This document shows, one piece after another, positions 34,139 through 42,478 of a DNA stretch of 64,000 bases. Positions within the stretch are counted from its first letter, which is position 1, and each line of letters begins with the position of its first letter. The notes beneath the pieces were generated by a model. The model searched no databases. It worked only from the letters and a program-made list of their open reading frames with translations, and had not been told where the DNA came from. The stretch comes from Methanoregula boonei 6A8 (GTDB taxonomy: Archaea > Halobacteriota > Methanomicrobia > Methanomicrobiales > Methanospirillaceae). The translations under genes and the position numbers were made by a program. The DNA lies in contig NC_009712.1 of NCBI RefSeq assembly GCF_000017625.1, forward strand, positions 1-64,000. Direction: 5' to 3'.

Positions 34139-35227
34139 ATGGCACCTGCACTGATCCCCCTGTTAAACGATTGTCTGGCCGGCCACCGCCTTACCCCGGA
34201 AGAGGGCGAGATCCTCATGAAGGCCACCGGCCGGGACATCTTCCGGATCACCGCGGCCGCTGACGAGCTGCGCGAGAAGAAAGTCGGCGATATCGTCACG
34301 TATGTGCGCAACCAGAACCTGCATGTGACCAACATCTGCAAGAACCTCTGCGGATTCTGCGGATTTGGCAAGAAGGCAACTGACCCCGGTGCCTACTGCC
34401 TTGACCGGGATACAATCCAGGCAGGTGTCCGGCTGGCAGAGAAACGAAAGGTCACCGAGATCTGTTTCCTCTCCGGGGTCCACCCGGGGTTTGGCCTGGA
34501 AAACTACACGGACCTTATCGCTGCAGTGCACGAGATCGCCCCGGAGATCCATATCCATGCCTTCAGCCCGGACGAGGTGGCCCACGCGGCAAAGCGGGGC
34601 AAACTAACGACAGCCGAGGTGCTTGCCGCGCTCAGGGACGCAGGTCTTGGCTCCCTGCAGGGAACGGCTGCGGAGATCCTCATCGAGCCGGTCCGAAAAG
34701 TCATCTGCCCGCGGAAGGTCTCCGGGCAGGAATGGGCACGGATTATCAAGGAGGCTCATAAACTGGGCATCCGCTCCTCTGCCACCATTATGTACGGCTC
34801 GTACGAATCGGCCCGGGACCAGGTGGACCACCTGGCGATCATCCGGGAGATCCAGGACGAAACCCACGGGTTTACCGAGTTTATCCCAATGTCCTACATC
34901 CACCCCAACACCCCGCTCTTTACCGAAGGGATCGCCCGGGCCGGGGCAACGGGCAGGGAAGACCTCCTCATGATCGCGGTCTCGCGACTCTTTCTGGACA
35001 ACTTCGACAATGTCCAGGTCTCGTGGGGCAAGCTCGGCCTCAAGATGACGCAGCTTGCGCTCCTCTGCGGTGGAAACGACCTTGCGGGTACGATGTTCAC
35101 GGACGAGGTCTCCGTGGATGCGGGAGCCGGGGATGCCAGTTACCTTGCCCCTGAAACCATGGAGCGGATGACCTCCGATCTTGGCCGGACCCTCAGGCAG
35201 CGGACAACGCTCTACGAACTCGTGTAA
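34139..35227 (+). CDS. cofH: F420 biosynthesis radical SAM enzyme CofH (copy 1)
   Basis: 362 aa from ATG 34139. Radical SAM cluster CKNLCGFC (C67, C71, C74). CofH transfers the 4-hydroxybenzyl group of tyrosine to 5-amino-6-ribitylaminouracil, making the FO precursor. Family segments include EICFLSGVHPGF, LQGTAAEILIEPVRKVICPRK and ATIMYGSYE. It follows the signal peptidase closely. A paralogue (35710-36798) with an identical Cys layout lies 0.5 kb downstream. CofG is not in the window. Confidence 0.92.
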   Translation: MAPALIPLLNDCLAGHRLTPEEGEILMKATGRDIFRITAAADELREKKVGDIVTYVRNQNLHVTNICKNLCGFCGFGKKATDPGAYCLDRDTIQAGVRLAEKRKVTEICFLSGVHPGFGLENYTDLIAAVHEIAPEIHIHAFSPDEVAHAAKRGKLTTAEVLAALRDAGLGSLQGTAAEILIEPVRKVICPRKVSGQEWARIIKEAHKLGIRSSATIMYGSYESARDQVDHLAIIREIQDETHGFTEFIPMSYIHPNTPLFTEGIARAGATGREDLLMIAVSRLFLDNFDNVQVSWGKLGLKMTQLALLCGGNDLAGTMFTDEVSVDAGAGDASYLAPETMERMTSDLGRTLRQRTTLYELV

Positions 35228-35294
35228 AGCGTAATGGAAAGCGGCGCAGAAAAAATAAAATCAGTTTTTTTGTAAAGCTGGGGCAGATCCCCGT

Positions 35295-35594
35295 TTACAG
35301 CTGTTCCAGTGCCTGCCGGCCGGTCATACCGTTCTTGATTCCCCGGCTCATGGCTGCCCGGTTGGTCTCTTTTACGATCCCGGTCAGGATATCGGTCGTG
35401 TTCACAATGGACGGGCCGGTGGCGGGCCGGACTTTTGCAGCGGGATAACTAAACGAGTCCAGCGCAGCCACATCGAAAGCGCCGCACCCGACAAGCCCAA
35501 CGTCGGTGATAATGGCCACGAGGTTGGCCGGTCCCAGCGGGATAACGTACCCTTCGGCAACCTTGTGAGCCAGCTGAACGGTGACTTTTTCCAT
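35295..35594 (-). CDS. DUF1805 domain protein
   Basis: 99 aa of the DUF1805 (YunC-like) family: VIPLGPANLVAIITDVGLVGCGAFDVAALDSF is the core. The family occurs in methanogens and bacilli without a known role. Encoded on the opposite strand between the two cofH genes. Promoter-like TTATAAGG to its right is shared with cofH copy 2. Confidence 0.85.
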   Translation of the reverse strand: MEKVTVQLAHKVAEGYVIPLGPANLVAIITDVGLVGCGAFDVAALDSFSYPAAKVRPATGPSIVNTTDILTGIVKETNRAAMSRGIKNGMTGRQALEQL

Positions 35595-35667
35595 AACACT
35601 CCTGAATGGACATTGGTGCCACGGTGTTATAAGGACTGCGGGACAGGCAATCCGATAGGTTTACGTT

Positions 35668-35687
35668 CAGTGTGACACAGTGTGACA
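35668..35687. promoter_or_regulatory. Tandem 10-bp repeat upstream of cofH copy 2
   Basis: CAGTGTGACA occurs twice head-to-tail (35668-35677 and 35678-35687), with AGTGTG/CACACT arms bounding the whole. It lies 22 bases before the ATG and about 35 downstream of a TTATAAGG TATA box near 35628, so it is probably just after the transcription start, suited to a repressor. Confidence 0.5.
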
Positions 35688-35709
35688 CACTAAGACGAAG
35701 GGTGATCGT

Positions 35710-36798
35710 ATGGACAGGGATCGTGCCACACTCCTCTCCGGTGCAGTGGAAGGGGACCGGATTAGCGAAAAGGACGCACTGCGCCTCTTTTCAACACGCG
35801 ACCGCGACGTCTGGAAGATCGCGGCTGCCGCGGATGAGAAACGGGAGCAGGTTGTCGGTGATGCAGTTACCTATGTCAGGAACCAGAATATCAACGTGAC
35901 CAACCTATGCGTCAACGCTTGCGGGTTCTGCGGTTTTGGAAAAAAGCCCGGCGATGAGGGCATCTATTTCCATGATGAGGCGGTTATCCGGGAGAAGGCT
36001 GCGCTTGCAAAATCGCGGAATGTTACCGAGATCTGTACGGTAAGCGGCCTGCACCCGGCCTTTACCGCACAATCCTATATCGATGTGTACCGCTGGATCG
36101 GGGAGGCCGCCCCGGGGGTACACCTGCACGCGAGTAACCCGATGGAGGTGGCATATGCGGCGCGGAAAAGCGGCATGAGCACAAAAGAGGTGCTCGCGGC
36201 GATGAAGGACGCCGGCCTTGCCTCCATGTGCGGGACAGCGTCCGAGATCCTCGTTGATTCCGTCCGGGAGAAAATCTGCGCTCAGAAGATCCCGACCGCG
36301 GAATGGGTACGTATTATCAGAGAGGCGCACCAGCTCGCGATTCCCACCACTGCCACTATTATGTACGGCCATTGCGAGACCGATGCAGACCGGGTGCGCC
36401 ACCTTGCCATACTCCGGGAGATCCAGGACGAAACCAAAGGATTTACGGAATTTGTCCCGCTCTCGTTTATCCACATGAACACACCCATCTTCCGGAACGG
36501 GACCGCCCGGGCAGGGGCCACCGGCCGGGAAGATCTCCTGATGGTTGCAGTTGCCCGGCTCTTCCTTGACAATTTCGCAAACATCCAGGTCTCGTGGGTC
36601 AAGGAAGGGATCAAGATGGCGCAGCTTGGCCTCCTTGCCGGGGCAAACGATCTCGGGGGCACGATGTTTGAAGAGAGCATCTCCAAGGGTGCCGGCGCTA
36701 CAAATACCGATTACCTGGACCCGGCCGAGATGCAGCGGGTAGCAGAAGACCTGGGCCGGACGCTTTGCCGGCGCACAACCCTCTATAAACCGGTCTGA
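35710..36798 (+). CDS. cofH: F420 biosynthesis radical SAM enzyme CofH (copy 2)
   Basis: 362 aa from ATG 35710, preceded by GGTGAT. Cluster CVNACGFC (C67, C71, C74), the same positions as in copy 1; ATGREDLLMVAVARLFLDNF is near-identical in both. Copies share length and most motifs but differ at many other positions, so they are old duplicates. Both may work in FO synthesis, or one may act on a related substrate. Confidence 0.92.
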   Translation: MDRDRATLLSGAVEGDRISEKDALRLFSTRDRDVWKIAAAADEKREQVVGDAVTYVRNQNINVTNLCVNACGFCGFGKKPGDEGIYFHDEAVIREKAALAKSRNVTEICTVSGLHPAFTAQSYIDVYRWIGEAAPGVHLHASNPMEVAYAARKSGMSTKEVLAAMKDAGLASMCGTASEILVDSVREKICAQKIPTAEWVRIIREAHQLAIPTTATIMYGHCETDADRVRHLAILREIQDETKGFTEFVPLSFIHMNTPIFRNGTARAGATGREDLLMVAVARLFLDNFANIQVSWVKEGIKMAQLGLLAGANDLGGTMFEESISKGAGATNTDYLDPAEMQRVAEDLGRTLCRRTTLYKPV

Positions 36799-36863
36799 CC
36801 CTCCCTTTTTGCCCCGGCCTTACAGCCTTTTATCCTTCATGATCCAACGGTGTGATCGGTACT

Positions 36864-37322
36864 ATGCGAAGGAAAGACCGGGAGATCACGGACCGGGGTG
36901 CGATGGAAGCGATCCTCACCAGCGCAGAGGTGTGCAGGATCGGGCTGGCCGACGGCGGCGAGCCGTACGTGGTGCCGGTCTGCTTTGCCTACCGGGACAA
37001 CGCGATCTATTTCCATTCGGCTCAAGCGGGAAAGAAGATGGAGATGCTCCTAAAGAACCCCCGCTGCTGCGTTGAAGTGGACCACTCCACCGGGCCGATC
37101 CCGGACAAGAATCCCTGTTCCTGGGAGATGCGGTACCGGAGCGTCATTTGCACCGGCACCGCAAAGAACCTGACTTGGTACGAGGAGAAGCGCGAGGCAA
37201 TGAACGCCATCCTGCGGCACTACGGCATCCCGGATCACCCTTTTACCGAAAAAGAACTGGAGAAGGTCTGCCTGGTAAAAATTTCCCTTGATGGGATGAC
37301 CGCAAAACAACATGGATACTAA
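36864..37322 (+). CDS. Pyridoxamine 5'-phosphate oxidase-like FMN-binding protein
   Basis: 152 aa from ATG 36864 (GTG 36852 also in frame). The split-barrel begins MRRKDREITDRGAMEAIL, then CRIGLADGGEPYVVPVCFAY and IYFHSAQAGKKMEML, the Nim/FMN-binding subfamily. CWEMRYRSVICTGTAK is typical of this family. Members bind FMN, heme or F420-type cofactors; the true PNPOx reaction is unlikely. Confidence 0.85.
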   Translation: MRRKDREITDRGAMEAILTSAEVCRIGLADGGEPYVVPVCFAYRDNAIYFHSAQAGKKMEMLLKNPRCCVEVDHSTGPIPDKNPCSWEMRYRSVICTGTAKNLTWYEEKREAMNAILRHYGIPDHPFTEKELEKVCLVKISLDGMTAKQHGY

Positions 37323-37348
37323 TCAGCCGGTCTTTTCCGTCACTGCAC

Positions 37349-37789
37349 TTAGGTATCACGCGTTCTGGTACCGGGTGTAAGTCCGAGGCTGGAGAACGCA
37401 GCAATAATCTCTTTTTTTGGGTCCCGGTGCCAGTGCAGGAGATGGGAGGGGCAGTCACAGTCGCTGCACCCGAACCGGTCTACCCCTGTCCCACCTTGGG
37501 CAAGGAGGGCAGCGAGTCTGCATTCGAGCCGTTCGGCAGTCGGGGCGCTCATCGCATATGCAACCGAAAAGCGGAGATCGGAGAGGAGGTAGTCGATATG
37601 CCATTTCGGCCGCTTGTCCCGGTGCTCAGCGAGCCGGAGATGACGTTCGAGCCGCACAAGCCCCCCGGGACCAAGGGCAGAACCAATGTATCCGTGCCAG
37701 CCGGCCGCAAACGAGACCGGGCCAAGCGCCCCAACCTCAACGGTGCAGGCCGGGTTTTTTACCACAAGACAGTATATGCCCTTATCCAT
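37349..37789 (-). CDS. GIY-YIG family nuclease-like protein (DUF123)
   Basis: 146 aa. GWHGYIGSALG gives the GIY-YIG-like core, followed by KRPKWHIDYLL; GCSDCDCPSHLLHW has closely spaced cysteines and histidines that may bind metal. DUF123 proteins are often fused or adjacent to endonuclease III. Here it overlaps the MBL gene by 8 bases, so they form an operon. Confidence 0.88.
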   Translation of the reverse strand: MDKGIYCLVVKNPACTVEVGALGPVSFAAGWHGYIGSALGPGGLVRLERHLRLAEHRDKRPKWHIDYLLSDLRFSVAYAMSAPTAERLECRLAALLAQGGTGVDRFGCSDCDCPSHLLHWHRDPKKEIIAAFSSLGLTPGTRTRDT

Positions 37790-38384
37790 ACCCGCCCTTC
37801 ATGAGTTGCCGTGCCGCAGCAATGTGGCGTTTCCCGCCGCAGTCCACCGGCTCGCCGTGGCCCGGGTACAGCCCCTCCACATCGAGGGCAGAAAGCCGGT
37901 CAAGGGACTCTTCCAGCGCCTGCCGGCTCCCGCCGGGGAAATCGTAGCGTCCAAACGCACCGTCGGTAAATACGGTATCGCCGCTGATGAGCACCTTGTC
38001 TGCCTCTGACCAGAGACAGATGCTTCCCGGGGTATGGCCCGGCGTGTGGATGACGGTCAGGCCGCCTATGGTGTCACCGTCATTGAGTTTGATATCCGGT
38101 GCAATACCGGGAGAACGGGCGCCAAAATGCATGGAGAGGCTCTGTGCATCCTCGAAAAGACCCATGGCATCCGCCCGATGGATCGCGACCTTGGCCTTGC
38201 ACATATGGGCGATCTCTTTTACATGGGCGGTATGGTCGAAGTGACAGTGGGTAAGGACTATTGTATCGATCGTGTCCTTGAACGGCTGGATTGCCATAGG
38301 GAGGAGACCGGCGTCCACGAGGACCGTGCCGAAGATATACGAGTTTGCGAGCGCCCCCTGCTCGGGGATCCACCTGACCTGCAT
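37782..38384 (-). CDS. MBL-fold metallohydrolase (glyoxalase II-like)
   Basis: 200 aa from ATG 38384 (a longer frame runs into thiC). Metal ligands HCHFDH (46-51), HTPGHTPG (about 113-120), SGDTVF with D136, and GHGEP (about 175) are complete. Typical thiolesterase or lactonase of the glyoxalase II-like group. Divergent from thiC with only 34 bases between starts, and overlaps the DUF123 gene. Confidence 0.88.
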   Translation of the reverse strand: MQVRWIPEQGALANSYIFGTVLVDAGLLPMAIQPFKDTIDTIVLTHCHFDHTAHVKEIAHMCKAKVAIHRADAMGLFEDAQSLSMHFGARSPGIAPDIKLNDGDTIGGLTVIHTPGHTPGSICLWSEADKVLISGDTVFTDGAFGRYDFPGGSRQALEESLDRLSALDVEGLYPGHGEPVDCGGKRHIAAARQLMKGGYG

Positions 38385-38418
38385 GCACAATAATAAAGCA
38401 TCCCAACAGATGTTTGTT

Positions 38419-39702
38419 ATGGATATGCTTATCCGCAGCTGCTCCTCTGGTATTCCTGCTGTTGTCGCAGAAGCGGCACGGGCAGAGGGCATGGATGCGG
38501 AACGGATGGCCCGGCGCATTGCAGCCGGGCGGATTGTGATCCCGGCAAACCCCGCACGCCGGCACCGCCCCTGCGCCATCGGGCAGGGCTGCACGGTTAA
38601 GGTGAACGTGAACGTCGGGACCTCCGGCTCCCGGTGTGAGTATGCCCTTGAGGAAAAGAAGGCAAAAGCGGCGCTCGATAACGGCGCCGATGCCATCATG
38701 GACCTTTCCACCGGGGGGGACCTTGTTGCGATCCGCAAAAAAATGCTTGCCCTTGATACCACGGTCGGGACGGTGCCGGTGTACGAGGCGGTGCGCCGGG
38801 CGGGAAACGCTGCCGATGTGGATGCCGACCTGCTCTTTAAGGTCATCCGGGAGCACTGCAAACAGGGCGTGGATTTCCTCACCCTCCACTGCGGGGTGAA
38901 CCGGCAGGCGCTCGATGCCCTGAAGCTCGACCCGCGCCTGATGGGGGTGGTGAGCCGGGGCGGGACATTCCATTGTGCAATGATGATGCTCCGGGACGAG
39001 GAGAACCCGCTTTTTTCGGAGTTCGACTACCTGCTGGAGATCCTCGCAGAACACGATGTCACCATCAGCCTCGGGGACGGGATGCGGCCCGGCTGCCTGC
39101 AGGACGCGGGAAAACTTGCCAAATCCGTGGAGTACGTGACGCTCGGGACGCTTGCACAGCGTGCCCTTGCCGCGGGCGTCCAGCGGATGATCGAGGGACC
39201 GGGGCACATGCCCTATGACCAGGTGGGCTACAACGTGCGGATGATAAAAGAGATCACCGCCCATGCGCCGCTCTACCTGCTCGGCCCCATCGTCACCGAC
39301 ATCGCGCCAGGCTACGACCACGTTGTCGCGGCCATCGGCGGGGCGGAGGCCTGCCGGAACGGGGCTGACTTCCTCTGCATGGTCTCTCCCAGCGAACACC
39401 TCGCTCTTCCGGACGTTGAGGATATCATCGAAGGAACCCGGATCGCAAAGATCGCGGCGCATGTAGGCGATACCGTCCGGCGGCACGAAGGATACCGGAT
39501 GGAACGCGAGGTGCAGATGGCAGAGGCCCGGCACGATCTTGACTGGGACGCCCAGTTCCGGCTGGCACTCTATGGCGATCACGCAAAGGCGATCCATGTC
39601 CGGGACGGGGACACGGACACCTGCTCGATGTGCGGGGACCTCTGTGCGATCAAGATGGTGCGGGAACTCTTCGAAGGTGCAGCCTCAAAGAAGAAAGAAT
39701 AA
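38419..39702 (+). CDS. thiC: ThiC-family radical SAM enzyme
   Basis: 427 aa from ATG 38419 (ATG 38410 also in frame; no Shine-Dalgarno; AATAATAAA at about 38388-38396 is about 25 bases upstream, so leaderless). It has the core of phosphomethylpyrimidine synthase: LTLHCGVN, GDGMRPGC, MIEGPGHMP and the terminal cluster TCSMCGDLC. The cluster spacing is CX2CX3C, one shorter than the CX2CX4C of E. coli ThiC. It could make the thiamin pyrimidine or, as BzaF-type paralogues do, hydroxybenzimidazole for methanogen corrinoid. Confidence 0.9.
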   Translation: MDMLIRSCSSGIPAVVAEAARAEGMDAERMARRIAAGRIVIPANPARRHRPCAIGQGCTVKVNVNVGTSGSRCEYALEEKKAKAALDNGADAIMDLSTGGDLVAIRKKMLALDTTVGTVPVYEAVRRAGNAADVDADLLFKVIREHCKQGVDFLTLHCGVNRQALDALKLDPRLMGVVSRGGTFHCAMMMLRDEENPLFSEFDYLLEILAEHDVTISLGDGMRPGCLQDAGKLAKSVEYVTLGTLAQRALAAGVQRMIEGPGHMPYDQVGYNVRMIKEITAHAPLYLLGPIVTDIAPGYDHVVAAIGGAEACRNGADFLCMVSPSEHLALPDVEDIIEGTRIAKIAAHVGDTVRRHEGYRMEREVQMAEARHDLDWDAQFRLALYGDHAKAIHVRDGDTDTCSMCGDLCAIKMVRELFEGAASKKKE

Positions 39703-39751
39703 GCCGATTTTTTTCGCGTCCGGAAGGTACGCCGGACACATTTTTTACCGG

Positions 39752-41386
39752 TCAGAGGAATATAAGCGGGTGGAGCTCGGACTCCTGCCCGCAGCCGGAT
39801 TTTATCCGCTGTATGATTGCCAGTTCGTTCCTGAGCCCGAGCTCGCGGCTGAACCGCTCGGCCTGTTCGAGCTTGTCAGCTGTGGACGCGTACCTGTCCG
39901 GGAAGGAGTCCGGCGCTGCATGGAAGAGGAGCGCTTCTGAGAGGAATGTCTGGACAATGCCCCAGTGCGAGGAGATCTGGCAATAGATCTCAAACGCATT
40001 CTGGAATTTTGTGTCAAGGTCCCGGGGGAACGGTTTTTTGCACTTTTGGAATGCCACGCGTGCACATTCGCATTCCCCGATAAGGCAGTGGGCAAACCAG
40101 TTGACACTCCGCACCCTCTGGGCCACGGTCTTTGCCTCATCGTATGCTGCCGCCGCTTGTGCGCACGCTTTTTCTGCCTCCGCCGGGCCGGAAAGGAACG
40201 CCCGGGCCCGGAACAGCTCGGCCCGTTCGGGCAGGAGCATGACCAGGCCCCGCATCATCCCGTTGCGATAGATCTCTTCTGCCGTGTCGTAGTACCCGGA
40301 GGCCTCGTCAGACTTCCCGGAAAGGCGGCATGCCGTCCCGGTCCTCCGCAGGATATCGGCCCGCAGCTCGGCGACATCCGGGTTGGTCCTGGCCGGGTCC
40401 GCTTTTCCGCAGAGCTCGAGCGCCTGGACAAACCGGGCCGGTGAGGACGTGGGTGCATAATCCCCGCAGAGCAGCTCGACCTCGCCGGCGCCAAGGAGCC
40501 CTTTTGCCCTGAGGAGGGGATCGGCATCCCGGATCCGGAGAAGTTCAAGATATGCCTCTTTTGCCCCGGTAAGGTCATTGAGGTGGAGCAGGATACGGCC
40601 TTTGGTGATCCGGGATTCCGACAAAAGGGCCGGAAGAGCCAGGCCCTGCTGTTCTGCCAGGGCCACACCCCGGACAAATGCCTCGTATGCCTCCTGGTAC
40701 TGGTTGAGTATCGTGAAAAAATCCGCGTACCACAGAAAAAACCGGGCCTCCCGCTCTTCGACCGGCCCGGTGGCTACAAACCGCAGGAAGTTCCGGGCCA
40801 CCATGCTGTCAATGTCGCTCTCCGGGATCTTTCCTGCATAGATGTCATCGTAGATCCCTTCGAGGTAGTCGCCGATCGCATTGCTGTTCCCGAGGATCTT
40901 CTGGAATGCCGAGTACGCGGCTTCGATCTGGTGGCTCCGCTCTGTCCGTTCCCCTACCGCGGAGATAAATCTCGGGTGGGGAAGGGCGGCGTTCTCCCCA
41001 TCACCCATACGGCTGAGTTCGTGGAGCAGAACAGTCAGGTCAAGAAGGCCCTCGTGGGGCTTGTCCCGGCACTTGATAAGGATGTACTTGTTGAAGATCC
41101 ACGGGCGGCGGATGTAATAGTAGGGATTAGTCCGCTCGCTTCCCGCCCGGGCAAGGATCCCCCGCCCGATCAGGAGTTCCAGCCTTTTCCTGAGGGCCGA
41201 TTCGGTGATGGCCCGGTCTTTGTGGCCCTCCTGTTCCCCCGCGGCCTCCGGTAAATTTACCCGCTCAAGGATCTGCCGGAGGTGCAGGGGACCATCGTAC
41301 AGGGTGAGGAGGGTCTCTTTTGCAGCCCCCGAGAGATCAGGCTCTTCCTCTACCATCCTCCGGAATGTTGCCTGATCGGGATACAT
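39752..41386 (-). CDS. Putative HTH plus TPR-like repeat protein
   Basis: 544 aa, unnamed. Residues about 20-110 fit a winged-helix domain (KETLLTLYDGPLHLRQILERV... LRKRLELLIGRGILAR), and from about 180 to the end there are many helix pairs with TPR-like spacing (EAYEAFVRGVALAEQQG, GAKEAYLELLRIRDADP, EAEKACAQAAAAYDEAK). No NTPase domain is visible, unlike MalT/STAND proteins. Perhaps a transcription factor sensing through protein partners. It stands alone on the minus strand. Confidence 0.7.
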   Translation of the reverse strand: MYPDQATFRRMVEEEPDLSGAAKETLLTLYDGPLHLRQILERVNLPEAAGEQEGHKDRAITESALRKRLELLIGRGILARAGSERTNPYYYIRRPWIFNKYILIKCRDKPHEGLLDLTVLLHELSRMGDGENAALPHPRFISAVGERTERSHQIEAAYSAFQKILGNSNAIGDYLEGIYDDIYAGKIPESDIDSMVARNFLRFVATGPVEEREARFFLWYADFFTILNQYQEAYEAFVRGVALAEQQGLALPALLSESRITKGRILLHLNDLTGAKEAYLELLRIRDADPLLRAKGLLGAGEVELLCGDYAPTSSPARFVQALELCGKADPARTNPDVAELRADILRRTGTACRLSGKSDEASGYYDTAEEIYRNGMMRGLVMLLPERAELFRARAFLSGPAEAEKACAQAAAAYDEAKTVAQRVRSVNWFAHCLIGECECARVAFQKCKKPFPRDLDTKFQNAFEIYCQISSHWGIVQTFLSEALLFHAAPDSFPDRYASTADKLEQAERFSRELGLRNELAIIQRIKSGCGQESELHPLIFL

Positions 41387-41499
41387 AGCACTAGTACCTG
41401 ATTACGCAGAGGTTGTATAAAGCGCCATCCCGACCCTGGAAGTCCTGAATTTATAAGGGCGGACGGAAAAGATCCCGCATTTTCTTTCCAAACCACCCT

Positions 41500-41556
41500 C
41501 GTTTTTATATATTCACCTGCAAAATGCCTCCTTACTCAATCGCAGAGGTAAAGAAG
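41500..41556 (+). promoter_or_regulatory. Promoter and leader of STAS copy 1 (duplicated)
   Basis: TTTTTATATATTCACCTG at about 41509-41526 and an ATG-containing leader. A matching ATTTTATATTCACCGG element sits at about 42058-42075 before STAS copy 2, both preceded by C/T-rich tracts with a TTCCAA.. segment. This shows the copied unit includes its TATA box. Confidence 0.5.
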
Positions 41557-41910
41557 ATGGAGATCTCTCAAACAGTATCACAGGGAATCATCATCGTAAC
41601 TCCCGCAGGATGGCTCGACACCGCCTCATCAGAGGAGTTTTTGAAGTACTGCACAGCCCTGCCGAAAGCCCCGGTTATTCTCGATCTTTCGGGTCTCAGC
41701 TACGTGAGCAGTATTGGTCTCCGGGCATTGCTCCAGTTCGGGAAGGAACAAAGACAACGGGGAGCAGATGTGGTTATTGCAGGAAGCAAAGGATTTGTCC
41801 ATTCAGTGCTCCGGATGAGCGGATTTGATCAGCTCTTCCTGATGTACTCTTCCGCGGCCGATGCAATTCAGGCGATTGCAGGGCCGGCAACCAAAGTGCC
41901 CGATGCATGA
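41557..41910 (+). CDS. STAS domain protein, copy 1
   Basis: 117 aa from ATG 41557 with GAGGT upstream. One STAS domain (anti-sigma factor antagonist fold): MEISQTVSQGIIIVTPAGWLD, then LDLSGLSYVSSIGLRALLQF. Ser52 matches the phosphorylated serine of SpoIIAA by position relative to the conserved glycine. Archaea lack sigma factors, so it probably works with a histidine kinase-like switch kinase elsewhere. Tandem with copy 2. Confidence 0.9.
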   Translation: MEISQTVSQGIIIVTPAGWLDTASSEEFLKYCTALPKAPVILDLSGLSYVSSIGLRALLQFGKEQRQRGADVVIAGSKGFVHSVLRMSGFDQLFLMYSSAADAIQAIAGPATKVPDA

Positions 41911-42109
41911 CCGTGGAGGGTGACCTCTTCCTCCACTTCAACTCTTTTGGCGACAACACCCCTATTCACGCCTTTTGGCCCGTCATCCCAATGTTGTTTT
42001 CCGGGACATTTTTAGACAACTGGAAAAGATCTCCCTTTTTTTTTCCAACTTCCCCGCCATTTTATATTCACCGGTAAGATGTTCCCTCGCAATAGTTCAG
42101 GTGATAGAA

Positions 42110-42478
42110 ATGGAGATCCACCACGAAATATCCCGGGGAATCGTCATCGTAACGTTCTCCGGGTGGCTCGATACAACCTCGGCCGGGAAATTTTTGGAGT
42201 ACTGTGTACTCCTGCCGCCGGCTACCCCGATCATTTTTGATCTTTCGAGACTCTCCTTTCTGAGCAGGACCGGCCTTCGTGCGCTGCTCCGGTTCAGGAA
42301 TATGAGGGCTTCGACGGGATCTGTTGTGGTTATTGCGGGTAGCAGGGGTTTTGTCGATACTGCGCTGAAAATGAACCGGTTTAACCGGCTCTTTCCGATG
42401 TATCTCTCTGTTGCCGATGCAATCCCGGCTATTGCAACGGCTGCGGCCCCGATTCCCCGTGTGTGGGGAGGTGCATGA
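42110..42478 (+). CDS. STAS domain protein, copy 2
   Basis: 122 aa from ATG 42110, upstream GGTGAT. Parallel to copy 1 (MEIHHEISRGIVIVTFSGWLD, DLSRLSFLSRTGLRALLRF), but the phosphoserine position is Arg53 here. It may be a non-phosphorylatable variant. The 3' end overlaps the acetyltransferase start by ATGA. Copies 1 and 2 also share their promoter and leader pattern, showing a duplication of the whole unit. Confidence 0.88.
   Translation: MEIHHEISRGIVIVTFSGWLDTTSAGKFLEYCVLLPPATPIIFDLSRLSFLSRTGLRALLRFRNMRASTGSVVVIAGSRGFVDTALKMNRFNRLFPMYLSVADAIPAIATAAAPIPRVWGGA

Noticed and set aside
38385-38418. TPP riboswitch upstream of thiC
   Set aside because: Only 34 bases between divergent starts, too short for the aptamer.
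38080-39597. 505-aa minus frame over thiC
   Set aside because: Antisense shadow of thiC.
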